Positions 57,561 through 64,000 of a DNA stretch of 64,000 nt are shown here, in pieces. Under the pieces are notes generated by a model that ran no database searches, had not been told where the DNA came from, and saw nothing but the letters and a program-made list of their open reading frames with translations. The stretch is taken from contig CM041465.1 of assembly GCA_023213395.1 (NCBI GenBank), positions 99,889,741-99,953,740 of the forward strand, written 5' to 3'. The position numbers were made by a program, and so were the translations under genes. Position 1 is the first letter of the stretch. Each line of letters opens with the position of its first letter. Source of the DNA: Cycas panzhihuaensis (lineage: Eukaryota > Cycadophyta).

Positions 57561-58246
57561 AACAAGCCTTTGCAGGACTCAAGGAAGCTCTCATTTCTGC
57601 TCCTACGTTTGCACCTCCTCGCTTCGATAGGCCCTTCGTCTTGTACACCTCGACAACCAATGAATCCTTGGGCACAATGCTCATGTAGGAGGATGATTCA
57701 GGAACTGAGAGAGCGATCTATTTTATTAGTTGCACCCTCATGGCTGCTGAACTAAACTATCCTCCTACCGAGAAGGAATACCTCTCCTTAGTCCATGCAA
57801 CCAAGAAGTTCAGGCATTACTTACTCGGTAATACTACCAAGGTGATCATTCAATCTGATACCTTGCACTACTTGCTTACTCGTTCAGACTTGACAAGTAG
57901 GGCAGGTCATTGGGCTATCTTGCTTCAAGAGTTCAACTCACAAGTCATTAACAGGAAGTTGAAGAAGGGAATGATAGTGGCAGAATAGTTAGTCAATGTT
58001 GTCATTCCCAACACGAGCGGTGTTCCTGTTGATGACTCTTTCCCCGATGAGTCTATTCTAACTGTCCAAGGTACTTTCCCTCACCCACTCGCTGATAGTA
58101 AGTGGTATGGAGACATTGTGCAATATTTGACTTAGCAGGAATATCACCCCAAAGCCAGTAACAAGGTTAGGTCGCGCATCCGTGCCATCGCAAGACAACA
58201 CTTCCTCATGGATGAAGTGTTGTATAAGAGATCCTTCGATGGGATC
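57561..58246 (+). pseudogene. Gypsy RNase H of element B, cut off by element C
   Basis: FDRPFVLYTSTTNESLGTML is followed by ERAIYFISCTLMAAELNYPP and EKEYLSLVHATKKFRHYLL. Then YLLTRSDLTSRAGHWAILLQ. The linker to integrase reaches VLYKRSFDGI, where C inserts. The break point lies in the same SFDGI segment seen at 16274 in A. Confidence 0.83.
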
Positions 58247-60839
58247 TGTTTCTTGGCTTCCGGGAATGGATACAGAATCACTGACTTAGGTAAGTGCAGG
58301 TATGTTTTTTGCATTATCATCTCTTTCTTTTGATGAGTGTTTGCTTACATGTCTGCATGTGTGTGGCTTCGTGGGCAACTTTGTCATCGTCCACACTTAT
58401 TTTAGCCTATGACGACTATAGCAGGGGCACACTCCCAGCGAGTGTGGCACCCTGGTGACCACTTCACCTCCCGCATCTGCCCTCCTCACCTTAAGATCCA
58501 CTAGGTTTGTGCCACCTCCGCCCATATGATGACCCGTCATCGTTTGGTCAACTTGTCACCCTGGTTGAGCCCTATTTTTGCTCCTTTGGACCCATTTGCT
58601 GGCTTGTTTGCCCCCGGGTAGGTGTTTCAGCCCCCCATTGGCCTTTTTTGTCATTTGCCCCTAGCCTAGGTTGGCTGGCCGGGCGTGTTTTTGCCTCTAG
58701 GTGCATACCGCCAGAATTTTCGCGGTACCGCCAAAATATTTGCGGTACCACCAGATTTCTTGTTACTGACTCTTAGGTTATTTTTAAAAATCTGCCGTGG
58801 CAATTTCGCATTTATTGTGAAACTGCCACGTGGCTCGCGACTTAATTCCCTCCCAGCAGCGCCCTAATCGCTCGCTTTAGGGTTTTGTTTGAGTACTTAA
58901 GCCTTTTTTGACTCATTTTTGAGGATCTTTTGGCTCACTTTTGGAATTGCTCTCAAGGAAACAACTTTCTACTTTCCTCTTCCTTACTGTTCTACTGTTG
59001 TTATTGGACCTGCGTCTCTCCTACAGTGCCCTGCTCTCCTTTGGTGTGGCTTGGACATTCTCCCAGCCCCTCATGCACCTTGGAGAGGGCCCCTTAGAGT
59101 GGTTCTAGTAGATCTTCGCCCAGGCAGGCCACAAGTATTTCAAGTGCAGGAGTTTCCCTCCCAACCTCCTCAGCAGGGTTCCAAACCTGTTGTACTTCAG
59201 ATCTAGGCTAATCTCTCAGTCCCTCTTCGCTGCCCTTTGGCTGAGGCATGTCCCTTGCCTCCCTCACTTAGGTATCTTTTGATTTACATTATTTTCTTTG
59301 TAATATTAATGCTCCAACTTGCTTGCTCTCTGCCAGTGATTGTGAGTTTGCTTTCCCTTCCTTTTAAGAGGCTGTCCCACCATTGTTTTGTGCCTCTTGC
59401 CTATGTTTACTGTCCAAGACAGCGGCGTTGAGGGTCGGCATAGGCTTTGGGAAGGAGTTGGGTGGATTCCGTACCACCTTCCACGCTCCCTAAGCGGCTC
59501 TAAGCCCTCCAAAGCCTCCCTCTCACCCCGTGCTTCTCTTGGTTTGTAAACAAGGGTTTGTAGGCCCTCTTTTGGCTGCCCAAACCAGCGCTGTCACAAG
59601 TTGCGACGCTGATTTGGGGACCTTTGTTCATGTTTGGGCAACTTGCATAAGTCCCAACTGCTGGTCTCTGCATAACTCTCTTCCCGGCTGCCCGGTTTGC
59701 TCCCCTTAGCATCCCGGTTCGCCGTAGGTTTTCTTGGGCCTCTCTTTGTCCCTTTGTTGCCATTTTCCAGCCTTTGCTCTTGGACTTGCCCTCACTGCCT
59801 TGTGGCTCTTGGGGGGAGGTTAGGGCATCATTTGCGGGAGGTAGGCCACTCCGAGGCTTATCGATCATTTACTTTCGCCTTGGTCACTCTCTTTTGGGTA
59901 CTTTCATTGTTGGATTGGCACTAACGCATGGGTATTTAGATTCACATTTATACTATTTAGGCATATATTGTTAGAATCTTGTATTTCATGTTAGTGTCCT
60001 TCCTCCGAGAAGGGAGAGATCGCCATTGCTTGCAGGTATTTGGGGAACGTGGAGGATATCGTGCATTAGTCTAGATTCTTGGGTAAGCACCCTTGTATTC
60101 ATTGTACTTTCGTACTTTCTTCATTTATTAGCTGTTGCTCCTTTCCTTTCTTTGGCATTGCATTTGATTTTCCGTGGAAGGTAAGGAAGCCCCCTTTCAA
60201 TCCACTGCATCATTGCGCATCTAAGCATCGTATGGAGTAGCTCGGTGCCCTTTGAGGAGGTCTTCGTCATGCGCGCCCTTGGCCCAGGTGCACGTCTTAC
60301 TCTACCTTGCTACCTTCTTTTCCTTTTGGTTCCTTCTTAGTAATTAATACATTGAAGAGTAAAAGGGAAATTTATTTTTCTATTTAGTTTTGTATTCGGT
60401 TATGTTTCATTTATTTTATTACATGCATCTATGCCATCTATAAGAAGGGTATAGGAACTCCCTTCCTCTACCTTTCCTCTTCTCCTCTCAGCCGCATAAG
60501 TTCCTCGTCCCCGCACCACTTGTGTACCCAGTTAGTTTGTTTAGGCACCCCTGGCCTATTCTCTTTGGATCTCCTCCTTCTCCTTCTGGCCATCCAAGGG
60601 TGGGAGGGTCCTGCCCCCAGGTCAACCCAGGTTTGTCTTGCGCATCTTCACCCTTATTCGAAGTGGTGAAGGATCACTTGATAGTGGCCATACTCCATTG
60701 TAGATCCTGAACTCGCGCTCCGGCGCACAGAGCACTCTGCGTGGTTGTTGCTTTCCTCATAGGTTCCCCTTTCAGTTGTATTACCACCCATTCTCGCCAC
60801 ACCTATCAGTTAGGTAGCCATCCCATAGACGCGCATCCA
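58247..60839 (+). repeat. 5' LTR of element C
   Basis: 2593 bp, TGTTTCTTGGCTTCCGGGAA to GCGCATCCA. It contains CTTAGGTAAGTGCAGG (58286), three GCGGTACC-type motifs between 58720 and 58755, the inverted repeat at 58796-58830, and TACTTAAG (58894) where A has TATTTAAG. GC content is higher than in A, as expected for a younger, less deaminated copy. No gene is seen. Confidence 0.88.
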
Positions 60840-60840
60840 C

Positions 60841-60858
60841 TGGTGACCATCTTTGAGG
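60841..60858 (+). other. Primer-binding site of element C
   Basis: TGGTGACCATCTTTGAGG after a single C. The first ten bases equal those of A. Confidence 0.65.
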
Positions 60859-61013
60859 GCTGCCCGATGGGAGCTAGTTTCCGCTCTCTTTCATTGGTTT
60901 CGCTACTTTCGTGTGATCTTTTTTGCACCTATTTCAATCTCCATGTTGGGCAGCCCCCAACGCGTGTGCTTTACCGCTCTCTCTCCTTCCCTAACATTGT
61001 CGGTTGATCTTGC

Positions 61014-63500
61014 ATGCGACGCTTCTCTCGTCGTTTACGCGGTCTACCTCCATTGTTAGACGACCCTGAGTATCACCCTCTTCCTTTGTCAGATTTTGAT
61101 TTGACTATGGAGGGATACTCTTCCGATTGGGCCTACTACACTTCAACCTTCGAAACCCATGCCTTTCCTTCTTCTATTCCTGGGTCCACCCAAGAGGGTG
61201 ATGAACCCCTTTATTACCCAAGTGACCAGCACCTCTCACTTGATGTCCATCCTTCTACCCATGCCGTAGAAGTTTCCGTTCCTCTTGAGACTTGCCACGT
61301 AGTTGGTGACTCTTATGAGGAGCATTCCGAGGAACCTACTTTGTTGGAGGTCCCGATTACCTCTTACGAGCACGTAGGGACTCCTCTTGTTGACGTAGTT
61401 GAAGCTCTCAATGAGTGTCACCGTACGACACGCTTGCAGCCGCGTCCCAGTTGGCTTGAGGGTGCCCTTCGTGGAGGAGCCTCTTCCTCTTCCGCTCCTC
61501 CCCCTCATACCTCATCCTCATCTACTTTTCCTTTGACAATGAATCCCTTTGTGCCTACACGTGTGTCCCACTCACTTTCTATTCCTACGATGGGGGCACG
61601 TGTTGCGCCTTCCATTCCCCATCGAGGTCCTAATGCTTCAGGATCTCCCCGTTGTGTGTCTTTCCCTTAATTGAAGGTTAGCATACCCGTTCCTAACCAA
61701 ACCAATGTGCCATCCCCTAATGTGGCGCATACCGTTCCTAGTAGGCCTACCGGTCCTACTAGCATCCCAACTACTAGTCATGTGGTATCCCGCTCCCACA
61801 CATCCTCAAACCCAACACGTTGGTGCTTCCTTCTACGTTCCCCCAGGGTATACTTCTCAACCTTGGGGGCAGGGTAGAGGAAGTCATCTTCCGGTTTATG
61901 GGGTGGATCTGCTACACCCATATGGGGTCGCTCCACCTACGGGTGGCCCATATAGGCAAAACCCGGTTCCACATCCCTCTTGCCCATCTTCCAATGCAAT
62001 TCCATCCGTTGTGCCTTCATAAGGGATCCTGACTCCCTTCCAAGGCACCTACCCCCACGCCTCTTTTCAGCAAGGGGCATTTCCTCAAGGAGGGATGGGT
62101 GTCCCACCCCCATCCGCTCCTTGTGTATTACCTACTACGATATTCATTGACCCTACAGTTCAGGTAAGGGCACGTCCCTTCATGTACTTTAGGTCAACCC
62201 CTCTTTCCATTGAGGTGTTAAGAACCAACTTACCACCTCATCCCCCTGAAGTTCCTAGATTCGATGGGACTTCGTCGCAAGACCCGGCGGAGCATGTGCG
62301 TAGTTTTTCTATGGCATGCATCAATTACTGGGCTTACGACCACATTCCCACGATCCCTATAGGGTGACACCCTCAAGTGGTTCTACCGTCTCCCTGCCCA
62401 TTCTATCCATTCATTCCAGCAATTGGTGGATGAGTTCATCAACTATTTTGATGTAGCCCGTCCATTTGAGAGCAGAATGAAGTCCCTTCTTTCACTCAAA
62501 TAAGGTCACGATGAGATGAATCGTGACTTTATGCGATGATTTCATGACTTGCTTCACTCCATTAAGGCAACATTGCCTGAGGAGCTGAAGCGAGACCTTT
62601 TCATCAATGCACTTCATCCCGAAGTTCATATGGAGGTCCTCAAGATGGGGGCCACCACATGTGACTCCGCGATCGCCAAGTGTTTGGCGTTGGAGGCTAT
62701 TGAGATCCAAGCTGGTCTCAAGAAACCTCTTAAGCCTGTGAGGCACCACCCCCAACCAAAGATACCAAACCTTCACAACCTACTCGGTCCTCCTCTCATC
62801 CGATTGAGAGGACCTTAGACCCTCTCACATCAGCCATACGCTCGTTCGAGTGTACGATGAAGGAACTCAAGCTTTAAGCTCCTTCATCCCCTAGATCCAA
62901 CAAACAAGTCCAACAAACTACCCGAGCTCCTCTTCCCAGGAATGGAAACGCCCAGTCCTCCCAAGCGAGAGGGTCCGACCCTCCGCTTGAGAAGAAGTGG
63001 TGCTCCATTCATGGGGAGTGCTTCCACGATGATTCACGTTGTAGGGCCCAGCATCCAAAGGATGCCCCTCGATATGATTCTTCCCCTAAACGGGCCTCAA
63101 GGCCTAATTTGGATCAACCAGTTCACAAGGATCGATTCCCTAAACATGGGGAACGTGATCGCAACACCCAAACCAAGAACAACCGTAACCGAGGAAGATC
63201 GCCTGATCCCCGTCCTTCCCGCGACAAAGGGAAGGACGCCCAGAACTCGTCTTCCTCCTCTCGTTCTCCTAGCCGTCGCATCCCGTCACCTTCGCAACCC
63301 CGGAACAGGGGGAAGAAGATGATCCAGTTGCTTGAAGCAACTCCTACCTATGCTCTTATGCGATCTCAAGCTACCAAGGAAGTGGCGGGAGCTTCTTGTT
63401 CTTCCGCTCCTTTCGACCCTCTTCCAGAGAACCTTCCTCCGGAAGTCCCTCTCTTTCCTAAGGCTATTCTTGTATGCCTGGGTCGTTACGATTTCTGAAG
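61014..63500 (+). pseudogene. gag: Gag of element C
   Basis: The start MRRFSRRLRGLPPLLDDPEY is intact, which fixes the family start codon. 218 codons are open to 61670. A +1 change near 61788 moves the frame (GTGGTATCCCG where B has GTGGGACCCG). A 14-base loss near 62345 changes it again. The capsid-like domain is at about 62210-62720, and the knuckle WCSIHGECFHDDSRC at 62998-63042 is complete. A basic tail has KGKDAQNSSSSSRSPSRRI. TGA at 63496 stands where A keeps CGA. Confidence 0.83.
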
Positions 63501-64000
63501 GGTACTTACCCAACCTACCGGGAAGGGTAAGCCCTTCTCCGTCGTGGATGAGCTCCATACGGTCGCTACAGGAATGTCCTTGATGGACATTCTAAGGAGT
63601 TACCCCGAGCAGCGGGCCCTCTTCCTAGAAGCTTTAGGATCAAGTGATGCACCTGTCCATGCTTTGGGTGTCACCCAAGGTTGTGGACCCGTTATCTCAT
63701 TTGACCCTAAGGATCTTCCTCCTGCCGGTGAAAGGGAACGTCAGTGGAACTTCCCATTCACCATCACTATCGATACACCTGATTGTACTCTTCGAAGAAC
63801 TGTTATCGACAATGATTCTTCTGTCAATGCCATGCCCTTGCGTGTCATGCAAGAGCTTGGTATCTCCGCCTTGGAACCCGTTCCCTAGCGATGCCAAGGT
63901 TATGACGGTAGTGAGAAGACCCCTTTGGGATCTGTCGCGATTCCGCTCACCCTTGAGGGCAAGATCGTTCTTACCGACGTTGTAGTTCTCGACGTCGACG
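63501..64000 (+). pseudogene. Aspartic protease of element C (cut by window end)
   Basis: The same frame as the end of gag. MDELHTVATGMSLMDIL is followed by FTITIDTPDCTLRRTV and DNDSSVNAMPL. The catalytic Gly is Asp here (DNDSS). TAG at 63886 replaces a Trp codon. The domain runs off the window near VVLDVD. Confidence 0.8.

Larger units (their letters stand above)
49947..58246 (+). mobile_element. Element B: A-like element, right part outside the window
   Basis: The 5' LTR is at 49947-52507, with a primer-binding site at 52509. Then come gag, protease, linker, RT and RNase H in one reading frame (start 52679). It is interrupted at 58247 by element C. GTCTC (49942-49946) would be its left target duplication. 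Integrase and everything after it lie beyond C, outside the window. Confidence 0.88.
58247..64000 (+). mobile_element. Element C: youngest nested A-like element, continues past the window
   Basis: It inserts into B after GGATC (58242-58246). The 5' LTR is at 58247-60839, the primer-binding site at 60841, gag from 61014 and protease from about 63500 to the window end. In the nesting chain it is the last to arrive. Confidence 0.88.

Noticed and set aside
58507-59206. Open frames of 60-95 codons in the C LTR
   Set aside because: LTR sequence; not kept in the A or B LTRs.

Overview
This window looks like intergenic DNA from a land plant, most likely a large-genome seed plant. I can support no ordinary host gene, tRNA, rRNA or CRISPR array. 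Almost every base can be assigned to Ty3/gypsy LTR retrotransposons. Their gag, protease, reverse transcriptase, RNase H and integrase order, plus an additional plant-type RNase H downstream, points to the Tat/Ogre-like lineage. The species cannot be named from the sequence.

Layout. 1-7280 is an oversized LTR (F, + strand, left end outside the window). It is swollen by five ~1.13 kb tandem units and interrupted by a solo Ty1/copia-like LTR (3429-4076, perfect 5-bp target duplication). 7395-7823 and 24723-25713 are two pieces of an older LTR (O). Inside it sits element A (7824-24722, +), complete with both LTRs. O is cut again at 25713 by element D (25714-41967, - strand). The 5' LTR of D is cut by element E (41968-49946, -), E is cut by element B (49947-58246, +), and B is cut by element C (58247 to beyond 64000, +). 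The nesting order O > D > E > B > C (each holding the next) can be read from the junctions; A sits separately in O.

Sense genes. Gag (with a CX2HX4HX4C knuckle-like motif), aspartic protease, RT (FMDD in A and B, YLDD in D), gypsy RNase H and a DDE integrase form one long reading frame. In B this frame runs unbroken by frameshift from gag to RNase H, although many stop codons interrupt it. Stops fall mostly where C-to-T or G-to-A change would turn Gln, Arg or Trp codons into stops, as expected from methylcytosine decay. None of the copies looks able to move by itself.

Antisense gene. Between integrase and the 3' LTR, elements A and E (and more distantly D) carry a gene on the opposite strand. 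In A and E it has a TATA box, a start codon about 160 bp downstream, an 8-codon first exon, an intron of 481/483 bp, a ~400-codon exon with a plant-mobile-domain-like (PMD) region, a 111/121-bp intron, and a ~200-codon charged last exon. Exon lengths keep the frame in both copies although stops have accumulated. The second, archaeal/plant-type RNase H lies on the sense strand between this gene and the 3' LTR. This antisense spliced gene, its promoter and the motifs it shares with the LTRs are the most interesting content of the window.
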